Origin: Mycteria americana
Taxonomy: Eukaryota > Chordata > Aves > Ciconiiformes > Ciconiidae
Direction of reading: 5' to 3'
NCBI RefSeq assembly: GCF_035582795.1
Contig: NC_134379.1
Span: 3,156,001-3,220,000, forward strand
Length of the DNA stretch: 64,000 nt
Below, piece after piece: positions 1 to 17,069 of the stretch. The number at the start of each line of letters is the position of its first letter. Position 1 is the stretch's first letter. The position numbers were made by a program, and so were the translations under genes. The notes beneath the pieces are model-generated. The model was not told the origin of the DNA and did not search any database. It saw nothing but the letters and a program-made list of their open reading frames with translations.

Positions 1-4751
<4,751 letters not shown>

Positions 4752-7700
4752 GAGATGAGAGGTACTCGCATAGCCAGTGTCGTATTGGCACCAAGCAGGA
4801 AAAGCATTTTCCTGATCAAGGAGAGCCATCTGCGCTTGGCATTTTTGCAAAAGGATCAGCAGGTGAAGACGTGATCGGTGGCAGAGCTAGAAGAGTCGGG
4901 CAGGTTGAACTGCTGTCTCAGAAGAGACATGAGAGTAGGAAAAACAGCAGCAAGAGAAGCTCCTATAGCACAAGGCAGTAGTAAGGAAGGAGAAGACAAC
5001 CCTTTGTTGGCCCATGTCAGTTAGCATTAATTAGCATGTCTTTACATAGCAATGTGGATGCTCAAAACATACTTGTGGTTTGCCTTTGGGTCCACCCTAG
5101 CAAAGCCAAGCCACGCACGCTTGTCTTCTGGAGCAAAAATGCAGACCAACCTGTAGCAGGCGTTTGCTAACCAGAGTCACTGGCAGCCTGTTTACTCCAG
5201 CCAGAACTCCGGCATACGCAAACCCCAAAGGAGGAATGAAAAAGGGACATTAGAAGCAATTGCTGATGAGATCGGCTTTGCCACAAACAGGTGCCACAGT
5301 CTGCCTGCGGAAGGAGGATTTGTCCCACATAAGCCTATTTTCAAGCTGCTAAAATGCAATCACATGTCCTGTGGGAGTTCTCATGCACTCATAACCATCT
5401 TGCTTTTCATCTCTTTTCTCCCCAGTCTCTCTATTTACCTCTAAAAAAAGTCCAATCTGGTATGTAACAGCTCTGAGGGAGCACTTAAAATCCAAATTGA
5501 TAAACTAAAAGTCAAAAAACAAGAGCTAGCTAGACAGCATGATCTGGGAGGCTGAGTAGGAGTCCCACAACTAACCTGCCGGCTGTGCGGCTCCAGGCAG
5601 TCCTCCTCCGCTTGTCTGCTCCCCGTAAGAATGAGGAAAACATCACCCAACCAATTCTTACGTAGATAAATGCACCAGAGACACAACGTGCATGAAACAC
5701 TAAAAATTAGCGTGACTGAAACGTAATGAACATAGCAAGGGTTTGGGATTGCTGGTTGCTTCAGAGCCTGGCTGATGAGCCAGCAGGAGCAGCCTGGTGT
5801 TCCTGTATGTCTCTGGTGACAACGTATTTGTGGAACTGAGCTGCATGCAGAATCCACCCAGTAAAGCCCCAGGGGACAGCTTGGGCATACCAGTATCAGC
5901 TCCTGTAGGAGATACAGCTTCTCGGAGGAGTTATGCCTTCCGTTTACTTTATCTTTTTTTGTTTTTAAGGTTCTCACAGACAACTTGAGGTCAACAGAAA
6001 GACAGAAATCAATTAATACAGTATCATCACCTGAACAAAAAGCAGGGAATAAAGACAGTCTTCATGGTTTCCCAAATACTGAAATGCTTGCAGCGTCATA
6101 GCAACAAGCTTCAACCCAAGCAAAATGAAAAATTGTGCTATTTTAAGCCATGTGATTTTATTTATTATTATCCTGGAGTTTCCCCAACAGCTGTGCACCA
6201 GCATCAAGACTTGATCAAGGATGTGTAAGTATCAGACCTACCTTTACTACATCATTCTTTTTGTTTAAACCCCAATAATGGAAGAGCAGCGTCTGTAAGG
6301 AAACGGGCAGCTGCTCCTTTCCTTGCTGTGGCAGAAACCCTCTTCTGAGGAGAGCAGGGTCTGTTCCCCATTCACTGCTACTCAAATGTACACACACACA
6401 CACTCGCAAACCCCACACATGGTCAGCAGCCGTACCGACTAGGGAGCAGAGACCGAAGGAGGAAGGGAAGAGACCAGCGTACAGAATATATTCTGGTAAA
6501 AAAAAAAAAGTTTAACTTTTACACATACGCTCGCCATTTCTAACTGTTTTAGGCAAATAACAGCCGTAGGCCCATACACACATCAGTGTTCTTGATTCAT
6601 TCATCAGTGTTCAGTCCATCCATTGATCCAGGCCAAGACAGCGGTAGCCCTGTTCGACTGCTGCTGCAGGAAGAGGCTCATCTGAGAGCTAACGCTTCAG
6701 GGTAGAAACAGTGAGAAGAGAAAATAGTAACAAAGCTGGCTGGTTTGTGCTTTAGGGTTGGCTAGATTTGATTTATGGTGGAATCAAGGTTTTAAGAAAA
6801 CATCAGAAACAGCAATAGCTTGGCAGGGAAATCTTTTAGTCTGACCAGTAAAAACCCAAAGATCCTTCCTTCCTACATGCTAAAAATCAGGTTGGGTATG
6901 GGGCTTAGTTATTCTCTTCAGATCTAAACCCAAGCAAGCAAAACCCCTCCTAGATCCCTTTGGAAGGGCAAATAACACAGGCCAGTTTTAGAATCAAGAC
7001 AACAGATTTCCTTTTTAAATGGCATCTTGGATCACATCCACAGACCTTGGCAAGAGACTAAAGTCCCTGGCTGTGCTGCCCGCGGAGGCACCGCTGCCAA
7101 TCGTACACAGAAAACTCTTCGTGAGAGGTTGCGAAGGAGGATGTCGTGCGGTGCCTTCACGGTGCAACAGATTCGGCTTCTTGCTTTGGGTTTCATTGTG
7201 CATAAGAGCAGACACTTGTGTGGTGCAGACCTGCTTCAGCAGCAGAACACGAGGAATTTTCTTAGAATAATAGAATATTTCTTTCAGCTAAAGCTTTTGA
7301 GCTTTCTCCATAGCACGCGCTCTATAAACCAAATGTAGTAGCGCATGTAGCCGCATCAGAAAAATACTGTATGCCCTCAAAATGTCACACTTGTTTAATA
7401 CAGAACTGAGCAAGATTAAAGCCTGCTCAAGACTTGGATTATTCTACAATTTTTCCAGTAGGACTTGAGGTGACTTAGAAGTGACAGGAAAGCTCTCAAG
7501 GAAAACTGAGCTCTGCCAGAAATAACCTCACAGTTTCCTGATCAGGTGACGTGGGCAAAGAGAAGAGATTTCACCTTCGGAGGTCCCTGCTCTAACCGTA
7601 TGATGAGAGAACCTTTGGTATGAACTACAGGATGCATCGGTGCCACTCACGCTACGTTACAGGGATTGCTTTTTCTGCTGTTTAATTTTGGAAGCTGGCA

Positions 7701-10700
7701 GGCAGTGGTGCTACCACAGCAGACTTGCACAACCGCACGGCTTGTAGCGCTCAACGCACATTTCCTAACTCGGGCTGTTTGCTCTTTTCAATTTAAATGG
7801 AACATCAGGGAATTCGTGGAAGCGTTGCACAACCTTAGCTTTGGCTCTTAAGGAAAGTAAGATTTTCATGCATTTTATAAAGTGTCAATGCATAATGTAG
7901 AAGCAAAAAAAAAAAAAAGACACAAAACCCCATTTACCCCCAAAACCACAAACCTGAAGAGATGCAAGCAGAAGCCACTATTGACAGTTAAGTTCAGGAT
8001 AGTAAAGCACATGTTTTGTGCCACAGAAAGCAGAAACTTTGTTCAGGGGGAAACAAAAGATGTCAGGAATAAGCAGAACTTGTGCTGCCCACAGCAATGA
8101 TGCCTCATGGCAGCCAGTCACCCTGGGACGGACATCCCCAGGAGAGGAGCCGACCCTGTCAAGAGATGCACTAGACTTTACCAACCAGAAAGAGCTTCCC
8201 GTGCTTCAGAAAGTCCACGGTAGCATTTCTCTTAACGCTTCAAAAAACCCCAAGCCACCCGCAAACAAACCAGCCTCCCCGCAGCAGCTCGCCTCAAGCC
8301 AGTTCTAGGGGAATTGTGCTCATGTTTCGTCAGCACGAGGAAGAGCACGATCCTTGCTGATGTCAGCGTTTTAGACTTTGCTCAGACTAACCAGAGGAAG
8401 AAAGTCATTACTGGGAGGCAGCTTTCACCCAGCTTGATTTGTTACCTCCCCAAAAATCAGCAAGACAGCCTCATACCTCTGTTTGCAACACCAGGTTACC
8501 TTTACCTGGGCAGGAGCAGTTTGGGGTTTTGCTCTTGTTAATTCTTCCTTCATACCAGCTGAAGCGAATAGGCTTTTTACCGAGTCCCCTGTTGTTGGTT
8601 TGTGCTTGGTAGTTTGGCTTCAGCACTCCCAAAACGTCACCGTTTCCTTGGGGAAAAGGGAAAGAATTGAGAAAGTTGCAGGAACGCACGCAGAGGCCCG
8701 GGGACTTGCCTCTTTCACCCATTTAATTTGCAACTTTCACCCATTTAAATTTGCATGATAGGACTTATCGGGCTACACCACCGCAACGGGCACTGCCACA
8801 GCCCTGACAACTTCAGCCTCACCACCCCTGGAGTCATCCTTGTTTTACAAAAGGTGAACCTGGCAGAGACCTTACCTGGGTTCCTCAGGGTGCAGCACCT
8901 TTCAGTTGTGCTCAGCCTCCTAACAGCTGGACCAGTGCTTGAAGGCATTTTTCCTTTGAAAACTGAAATCGCAGACCTGTGAAATGAGGAGAGACCCCTG
9001 CCTGAGCCCAGCGCACAACTGGAGGTTCATAGGTCATTTACAGGCAAACAGGAGAAACTCAAATGACTCAGAAACCTGATGGTTTAAAAATAAGAGCTCC
9101 TAGAAATGCTGGTTTCCAACCGTTCCTGCGCACAGGCAGCCACATGAGACGCTTTTGTGCTGTGACTGCTCACTTGCACGAGAGACTTTGTGTTCCCGTG
9201 GCTACTTTAGGGGAAAAGAGACCAACGAGCAGGGAAGGATCCGTGCCTGACAGCTAATGAGAGCTCCCACCCTCCCTTTAATGGTGGTTCAGACTTTACA
9301 GGTACCCGACGGGCTCAGTCTGTTACCACCGCAGCTCCCAACCACCACCTGTAGCGATTTGCCTGTAAAGGCCGGTATCAACACCTTCACTTTGTACCCA
9401 CAAGAGCATCCGAGTACTAAGGATTACAGCAAGTGCCCGGATGAACACGGAGCGACTGGCAGGTGTAGGGTATCAAAGGTAAAAGCCTTCAGAAGTGCCA
9501 TTAAGAACCAGAAGCAACTTCATCCTGCTGTTTGCTTTCTCCTGGAAATGCTCTCAGGCTGCCCCATTCCAGAAGGCTTGGGAGAAAATGGGTTTCCCTG
9601 GATCTGGACACTGCTACAAGACACAAGAACAACCACCCCACCCAAAATCTCATTACAGACCCGCTCCATAGACAGAAGAAACTAGACCGTACCCATCTAC
9701 TCCTGAACGCAGGGAACAGGAACGCGCCTGCTCCTTCTCCCGAGGCCTCGCTGGGCGGCTGGGATACAGCAGCCCCCTTCCAGGAGCTTGTAGGTAGCTG
9801 GAGATTGAAGAGCTGTGCGGCTCCCTCCATCGGCAGGGAGCTTTTAGGGAAGTTTCCCCATAAATCTGCATAAATGGTCAACTGAATTATCAACAAGACA
9901 AGTTGAGAAGGGGAAAAACCAGAACCAAAGTGAACTAGGGCACCTCTCCCCATGCAACCACTCTCTTCTTAGAGAGCGCACGCCTGGAAATGGGGTCTGG
10001 TCCATGGAAGTAGCCAGAACTACCTCCTCTTTGCAACTCAAGACATCTCAGCTTAAAACCGGTGGTGGGTTCACAACACTGCTGAGCACAACCTCCTCCC
10101 TCGAAAAGGGCAGGACATTCTTCCTCCTGGGTGCACGCAGGGCTGGTTTTGGTTTAAAATCTCATTACAGTGAGCTACCGACAGCTGAAGGTACTCTCGC
10201 ACACAGACGTTACCACACTGCCATAGTATAGTCTGAATTACTGAACTATAAATACCAATTCATCTCTTTGGGGAGCGCATTGTCTACAGATTCTCATTTA
10301 AGTACATAGAACAGAAAAACTGAAGCCATCAAAATCTATAGCCCAGTTTCATTAAGTGCTTCTGCTTTTTAATTCAACTGCTGGAGTATCAGCAGATCCT
10401 GGGTGAAAAGGCAACCGCATTTACAACTCAATATCTAGTAAAGAGAATCAAACACAAAACGCAGGGGTCAGCCACAATGAAAGCACCCCCAAGGCTCTAT
10501 GATCAGAGCTTTATGGAAACCAAATCATCTCGCTCAAGGAAAATCAGCCAGCCTTGTACAGCTTCTTCCAGTAATAATGGCAGTAATGGTATCAGAAGTT
10601 ATCCAACCGATATTTATCCTGGTTTTGAAGTTAACTGGATAAACCCGACACACTCGCAGACTGACCGCAGGACCTGCTCTCCCTACGGTTAGTTAATGAA

Positions 10701-11100
10701 ACCAACAGCAATACAGACTGTCCTCGCATCCCGGGGCGCCGCGCTGCAGGGAGCAGCGAAGAGGTGCAAGCCGACAGCAAGGGGGGCTAACTCGCTGCAA
10801 GGAGGTGTGCGGTTCTCCTCCATCCCCAAGGAGCCAGCCCGGCCGCACGCCAGGGCTGGACGCACCAGAATAAAGGTAACATTGGCAGAAGAGCTCAGAG
10901 GAAACGACGAACGCAGACCCGCTGCAAGGCAGCTCCGGCGCCCCAGAAGCTGCGTTCAGATCAACTCAGCTTCTAGCCTTGCTCTAACTTACTCTTAAAA
11001 AGTCGATGCAGCCAAATACCCACTTTTATACGTTACGATAAGGCAGGGGGAGCAAGAGGGCAGGTAGTTGTTGAAAGCAAAGTTTTAACCGAATTCAATG
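4752..11100. other. Intergenic region between convergent CHCT1 and APPBP2
   Basis: About 6.3 kb without a recognisable gene on either strand. It should include the CHCT1 3' UTR; the nearest plus-strand AATAAA that I noticed is at 6048-6053. Open frames of 60-180 codons occur on both strands but none resembles a known family, carries matching splice sites or shows coding-like composition. A GC-rich patch lies at about 10720-10960. A short CA repeat is at about 6390-6402. Confidence 0.6.
6048..6053 (+). terminator. Possible CHCT1 poly(A) signal
   Basis: Canonical AATAAA on the plus strand, about 1.3 kb after the proposed CHCT1 stop codon. No closer canonical signal was noticed. Assignment to CHCT1 is a guess from position. 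Confidence 0.2.
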
Positions 11101-11129
11101 CAGATACTTCAGAATGCGGGAACACTATA

Positions 11130-11135
11130 TTTATT
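11130..11135 (-). terminator. APPBP2: Possible APPBP2 distal poly(A) signal
   Basis: AATAAA on the minus strand about 5.7 kb after the stop codon, at the lower edge of the AT-rich block. Chosen as a candidate end because the composition changes just below it; unproven. Confidence 0.25.
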
Positions 11136-14100
11136 AGGTCAATATTTCATTTTAGCAATACAGTTACAGAATATCACAATGCTGGTTACAAACATAGTAT
11201 GGTTTGATGGTTACAAAGAATGTCGGGCACTGCAGTCTGTGAGAAGTAGGATACGAAACGTTAGTCTCGACACGACAAGTAGGGTGGTCTTCAAAGGCTA
11301 GTAATGAGCAAGATACTCTCATATAAGTGAACGTGGCACTACAGGTAGAGATTCGGGTTTAGAGGTGGTTTTTGTATAAGTAGTTCGATTTATACAGTTA
11401 TACAGTTCAAGCAACATCTTTTTTAAAACGCTATTAAATTAAAATCCCCTGTAGTTCAATAAAGTATAAAAATAGTACTGAACCTGGTAATATTCAATAA
11501 AATGTAGAGTTCATTCACATCATTAAGTAGTAAAGAAATTGTAAAGTTGTAGTTACCATGGCAACATCGCTTCCCGTAAAGGAATATACATAAAAGAAAA
11601 AAGTTACACGTATGGTACCTGCGACAATTATTTAGCGATCCAACACTGAACTTGTGCACCACAAACCAAGTTTCTAAATATCTCTATATATTTATATAGT
11701 ATATATCTTTTTCATCTTAAAATTTACTTTTGGAAAAAAAAAAAAATGTGCACTTCAACAAACCCACTAAGGCCACTCATGCTATAGATACCTAGGATTG
11801 CAATGAAATATTGTTAAACAAGACCCGAGAGCACGCACCTTGAGATTACTGAAGGGAAACCTGTTCCACTGCCTAAAACATTCCTGAGATTTTGGGACAA
11901 AAGCATTACCAGTGCCGCCAATTTTTCCGTACGTAGTTTAGTTTATTTCTGGGTAAAGGAAATTTCTTCCCCGCTTCTCACAGAAATCCTCGCGAGGCCA
12001 AGAAACACAACGTGCGACAGGCCGGTCGTGGTGAACACGGAAACACCCACAACGAAGAGTCAGATTTGCAACGAACGTTTGGCCAGTAATTTTCGTATTA
12101 TAAAATGTAAGGAAAAAAGGGAAACAATGATCCTTAGATAAATAGGGCTTCCGCACAGGCAGCGGAGGGAAGGATCGCCGTTTAAAGACTGATAACGGCA
12201 ATGTCTCCCCCACGCCATTTGCTGCTAGCCTGCAAAGTCAAATCCGATCCATATAAATCAAGTAAAGTTTTTGTCAATAGCTTCAATCATGTTTTAGGCA
12301 CGCTGCGTTTTCCTTTTTGTACCCTACCGATACGTAGGACTGTAAAAAGGAAATCAAGTGAAATGTGCATTTTTTTTTTTTTGTACCATGAGAAGCAGCA
12401 CAACGGCACCTTTAGCAAACTTCAGACTGCAGCACATTTAAAGAAAAACTTCATTTTTAAAGTTACAAGAGAACATCGTTGTCCTAATAAGTTACACTTC
12501 AACAACAAAACCCCTTCAAAATTATTTAACAAAAACTGTGTGCAAACAGAAAGGAAGTCTTAAACAATAGGTATCGATACAGAGTACAGAGTGCACATGA
12601 AGACTAAGATACCGAGGCAGACACTTACTGGTTGTAATTAATATCATGCTATAAAAGTGACCAAACACCAGTTTGGGGCCAAAGAGTGGCTACTTGTTTT
12701 ACTTCAAGTAGCTGAGGGATATATTCATTTTCAAATATCTTTCTGCAACTTCCCCTTTTGTCAGCTCTTGAAGCCTGTGTGTGCTTTTCCCCTTCCGTAA
12801 CAAGTCACCCAGAACAGCCCCAGCCCCAGAAGAGCGGAGGAATCCACCTTCCTCCCTCTCTTTACAAACTGCAGCGTTTGCATAAAACAGGACATACAAG
12901 TTACTGATTCAAACAACATTATGCTGAAAATAAGATCTTAAGGGTTTCATTTAAACAATAGTTAAAATAATTTTCCTTAAGGTGACGCCTGTCCTCACCA
13001 CTCGCATCCAATTACTCTGCTGTGATTAAATTACTTACCTTCAAGAAAAACTCGGAAGATGCATTTCACTGGATTTCCACTGACAGGTCTCCCCCTTTAA
13101 CGCCAGCACCAAACGGCACCTGCTCAGCTAGCGGTAGGTGCCTTGGGCCTCTACAAAATGCCAATAATTCATTAGCTTTATCTGGTGTTTCACAGTTGGC
13201 TACTTGAGTCACGGGGGGGCACGAGCTCTCCCCACGCGCAAGGCTAACGTACAGCCCCCGTCCCCAATACTTACATTCAGACGCGTACGGAAACCTGCTC
13301 TGGGGGTACGAGGGGAGGGGAACGCCCCGGTTCTGCCTCTAAGGGGAGAGAGGGAGGCGCAGGGTTTGCGCTGGCAAGTTCTGCGCTGGAAAGCCGCACA
13401 GTATGGAGAACGTAGGGGATCGCGCCCTCTGCTCCTTCAGCTCTGCCTGGTGCAGAAGTCATGAAACACCGAAGTAATACCACAAGATCTACTCCAACCA
13501 CGTTGGCACGGAGGGACAAGTCCTTTACCTTCCTCTGAAGTCATCCAACTGGACTCCTACTGCCTCAAAAATATCAAACAACAAACCGTAACAGCAGAGG
13601 CAGTAACAGGAGTTAACGACTAACACCACAACGTTTCAAATGGTCTCCAGATGCCGATACAGACATCTTCCGAGAACTCAGTTTAGGAGATACAGAACCA
13701 GAGACTAGAAAGGTCAGTTTTCTGTTATTACATGGAGAATAAGTACTACATCTGCAGCAAGGACAGCACGAGGTGAAGGTTCCAAGCTACGGCACGCAGA
13801 GCGGGCAACAGAGCATTTTGTGGGCTGCTGCACAGTTGTTCTGCAAACCTCCTGTGCTTTAGCGACTTTAGCAATCAGCTACAGCTACCTTTCTCCAGAA
13901 TTTACGTGCCTTGGCATGACTAGAGCTGAGGAGATGCTACAACGAGAAGTTCAACCCAAGAGTCAAGTGAGGATTTAACCTGGTCACATGAAAAGCACGC
14001 TAGTATTCCTACAAGGATCACTGCAGCTACTCTTGGCCAAGGCACATTTCTTGGCCAAAGTCCATTATCAAAGAGAATTCTGGGTGACTTTTAGGACCTT

Positions 14101-16522
14101 CATTCCTTCCAGACAAGCCAATGCACCAAAGCGTATCACATGCTGGTGAAGTAGCTTTAGGAAAGACAGAGAAGTACATCCACCCAGGAAGATTTGAGAA
14201 TAAAGCTACCGATTGCAGAAATTGAACCAATGCATTTGGTTACCCGACAGAAGCACAACACCTCCCTAGCCTGCCCCACGTTGGAAGCTCTCCTGGTTGC
14301 CCTGACTTGAAGGCAAACCATGAAACGCGTACACAAACCAGAGCCGAAAGAACAGCAGTGGTTCCCGTAGGCCACTTTCACTGCTATCGGTCAAATAATG
14401 CTCCTCATCCCAAACACAAAACCTTGAGATCTTTGAGATTCCTTAGTCAAAAGCGGGGAATGGAGACCCCAGACTGGAAACCCTGAGCAAATAAATGGTC
14501 TCCAGATAAATATAAGTGTAAATGCACGTACCCAGTTTGAAGCTTTTAAACGCTTCTGCAGTACAGAAGTTCCACAGCTGCTTTAGGACAATTTTAAGCA
14601 CACCTTCCCTGCCTAAGTCCCGACACCAGTATTACATACTTCATTTAAATACTTTTAATAGGACTTAAGAAAAGAATTCATAAGAACTTTTAAATTAATT
14701 TATCAGTGCCCTGCTGTATGGGCATTCAGGGATAAAAATGTTTTGCCTTGTAGATAGCTGAATTTGTTTGTAGTACCTAAAGCAGTCGTAAACAAAAATT
14801 GCTATAAATACATTAGATTTTAAATCCACACAATTTTAAACTGGATTTTCATTGAACAGCTGTTGAGGATATACTGCAGTCTAAGTCTTAATACCACAGG
14901 GTTTTTTTTAATGCAAATACTTCTTTTCACATCAGTGAAGATATTCCAGGTACACAATCATTAAACCTGCATTCACTAATTACACAACTGCATTTTAAAG
15001 TAGGTATTATTCAGCCTTTCCCCCAAAAATATACTTGAAGGCACCAGTATATGAACTATTGGCCTGTAAAATTTCAGTTCTTAAAAGAGCCAGTGAGCTC
15101 AAAGTCGTGTCCGAAGTTTCTATTTTTTTCCTCTGCACTCCTTCTTGAAGATCAACAAGCAGCTTTCCCTGTCCCAAACTTCATAAACAAATTAAAATCC
15201 AGCCCCCAAACAAAATATCCAGCCCAAGTCCTGCAGGAACCGTGCTTGCTGAGCCTCAGCTTGGACTGACCCGCCACAGCCAAGTTACAGACCCCTGAAA
15301 ACAGGGGGGAAGGGAGAAACCCCCAAACTGACAGAATCCTGGCCATAGGAGCACTCTTTGTGCTGCCGTGAGAAGAGCTGAGGTAACAGCAGGGAGTTGT
15401 TTCTAGTTTGCCATGTTACACAGACTTGCAAATCAGTTATTACCTCAACATGAAAAAACCCCAAACACAAAACCAGAAACAACACCCAAACCAAAACACC
15501 ACACAACCAAGCAGCCCCCCAACAGAAGAAAAATTAAGACAAGCTAGTGAGATAGGCATTATTAAAGATCTTTACAGCTGACTTCTGCTTTTTAAATTAA
15601 TATAAAGGAATCGGTTTCTGGTTGTACTATTGTTTAATGTAGAAATGAAGCATCACAAAAAAAAGACCTGTTGTGCTTTTTGGCATTTTCCGCTGACCCC
15701 TGCAAACTATACAATAAGTTGTGTTCTCCAGAAACATAAAATTGAACTGGATTGTAATACAAAACTATTAACTGGTATAAACAAGTTACTGCCTCAATTA
15801 TTAGAGTAAGCCCATTCAAAAAGGAAAAAAAAAAAAAAAAAAAGATGGCTGCAGCAAAGAGTTAAGCGTTTCTAGTTTTTGCTTGTGGCATTGACATTAA
15901 TATTTGTCTAAGCTTACTAGGTAAAGACATGCCATCGCAACCGCTAAAGAACGTTCACTTCCTAGTTTTGTATCTATTACATGAATATAATTTTGCACTG
16001 ATCATACATCTAAATGAAATAATCCTACTGTAAAAGTGAATGCAGGGGCAGAAATATTAAATTAAAGCCACTGGTCCAAAAACTGTTTCTAGCAGGCTGG
16101 TCCACTTTTGATTTTCCTGGTCCTGTTCAGAAGAAGATTAGCACTCTTGGTTGGTACCAAAGGAAACTAAGATTGCTGGTCTACTGGATCTTCTATCACT
16201 CAGATGAACACTGGTCCAGTTTAGGATATTAACAACAACATACGGTGGTTACTTGCTTAACAACCTATGGCGGTTCACAAAGAGTATGTTGCTCTCCAAA
16301 GTGGTTCTTTGCCACTTTTCTTCACGAGGCAGCAGCCAAGGCTAGGGCATTCTCCCTTTTCTTGATATTTACGATTAACCTTGCTACAATGCATACAGTA
16401 GAAAGACCTTTCTCGTCTAACTTCTTGCGGTACAGCATTTATTCTTTCTACGTATCAGAAGAAAGCTCCTGATGAAACCTTCCATTCGTAATAAGAATGC
16501 AACTCTTTTGAACTCAAACAGT

Positions 16523-16528
16523 TTTATT
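16523..16528 (-). terminator. APPBP2: APPBP2 proximal poly(A) signal
   Basis: TTTATT on the plus strand reads AATAAA on the minus strand about 290 bases after the APPBP2 stop codon; a second copy lies at 16438-16443. Either could end a short transcript. Confidence 0.4.
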
Positions 16529-16815
16529 TAATGTTTTCTTGCAGACTTTCTGCAAAGTAGCTTCTTTTGAAAGAAGAGAGAAAGAAGGGGTTTTCGGGAA
16601 TACCAAGTTAAAAATGTGAGCCGAACTAAACATGCCATACACATGCTGATAAGAATTTAACACACATTCATCCGTATGGGCACTCTTCAGTAGACTGGAC
16701 CAGTGTTTCAATGCAAATTCCAGCCCCCAGAGAACTACATGGTTTAGAGTTCACAGTATGACTTTTCCCCCGTAACCTGGGGGAAAAAACCTTAACTGGT
16801 TAATTGACCAAGTTC

Positions 16816-17069
16816 TTAGCTACTCTGTCCATCAACGTTCTGAGACATCAGAAAAGACTGGACCACTTCTTCAGTGGATTGAGGGCTGGTGCTTACGTCC
16901 TCCAGAGCATCTGTAACCGAGAACTGCCGATCCCGCAACCGGTTCCAATTAGCCAAAATATTGTGGTATTCAAAAACTTTCTCATAATTGCCAATGGAAT
17001 TGTACAGTTTAATGAGACCTCTGTAATCATATTCAAGTCCACTGTATCCTTCACCAAAAAGCTTCTTTC
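16816..17069 (-). CDS. APPBP2: APPBP2 coding exon 13 (residues 503-586) and stop
   Basis: Completes Gly503 and reads KKLFGEGYSGLEYDYRGLIK through NYEKVFEYHNILANWNRLRD to FLMSQNVDGQSS, stop TAA at 16816-16818. The C-terminal tail after the last TPR is Ser/Thr-rich (DVSTSPQSTEE). Confidence 0.97.

Larger units (their letters stand above)
11115..16815 (-). other. APPBP2: Probable APPBP2 3' UTR (end uncertain)
   Basis: Downstream of the APPBP2 stop codon there is a long, mostly AT-rich stretch without exon-like signals. Mammalian APPBP2 mRNAs have a 3' UTR of several kilobases, so a long UTR here is plausible. Minus-strand AATAAA signals occur close to the stop (16523-16528, 16438-16443) and far from it (11941-11946, 11130-11135), so a short (about 0.3 kb) and a long (about 5.7 kb) form are both possible. 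A GC-rich patch at about 13200-13470 interrupts the AT-rich texture. An A-run of 19 lies at 15825-15843. Confidence 0.35.
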
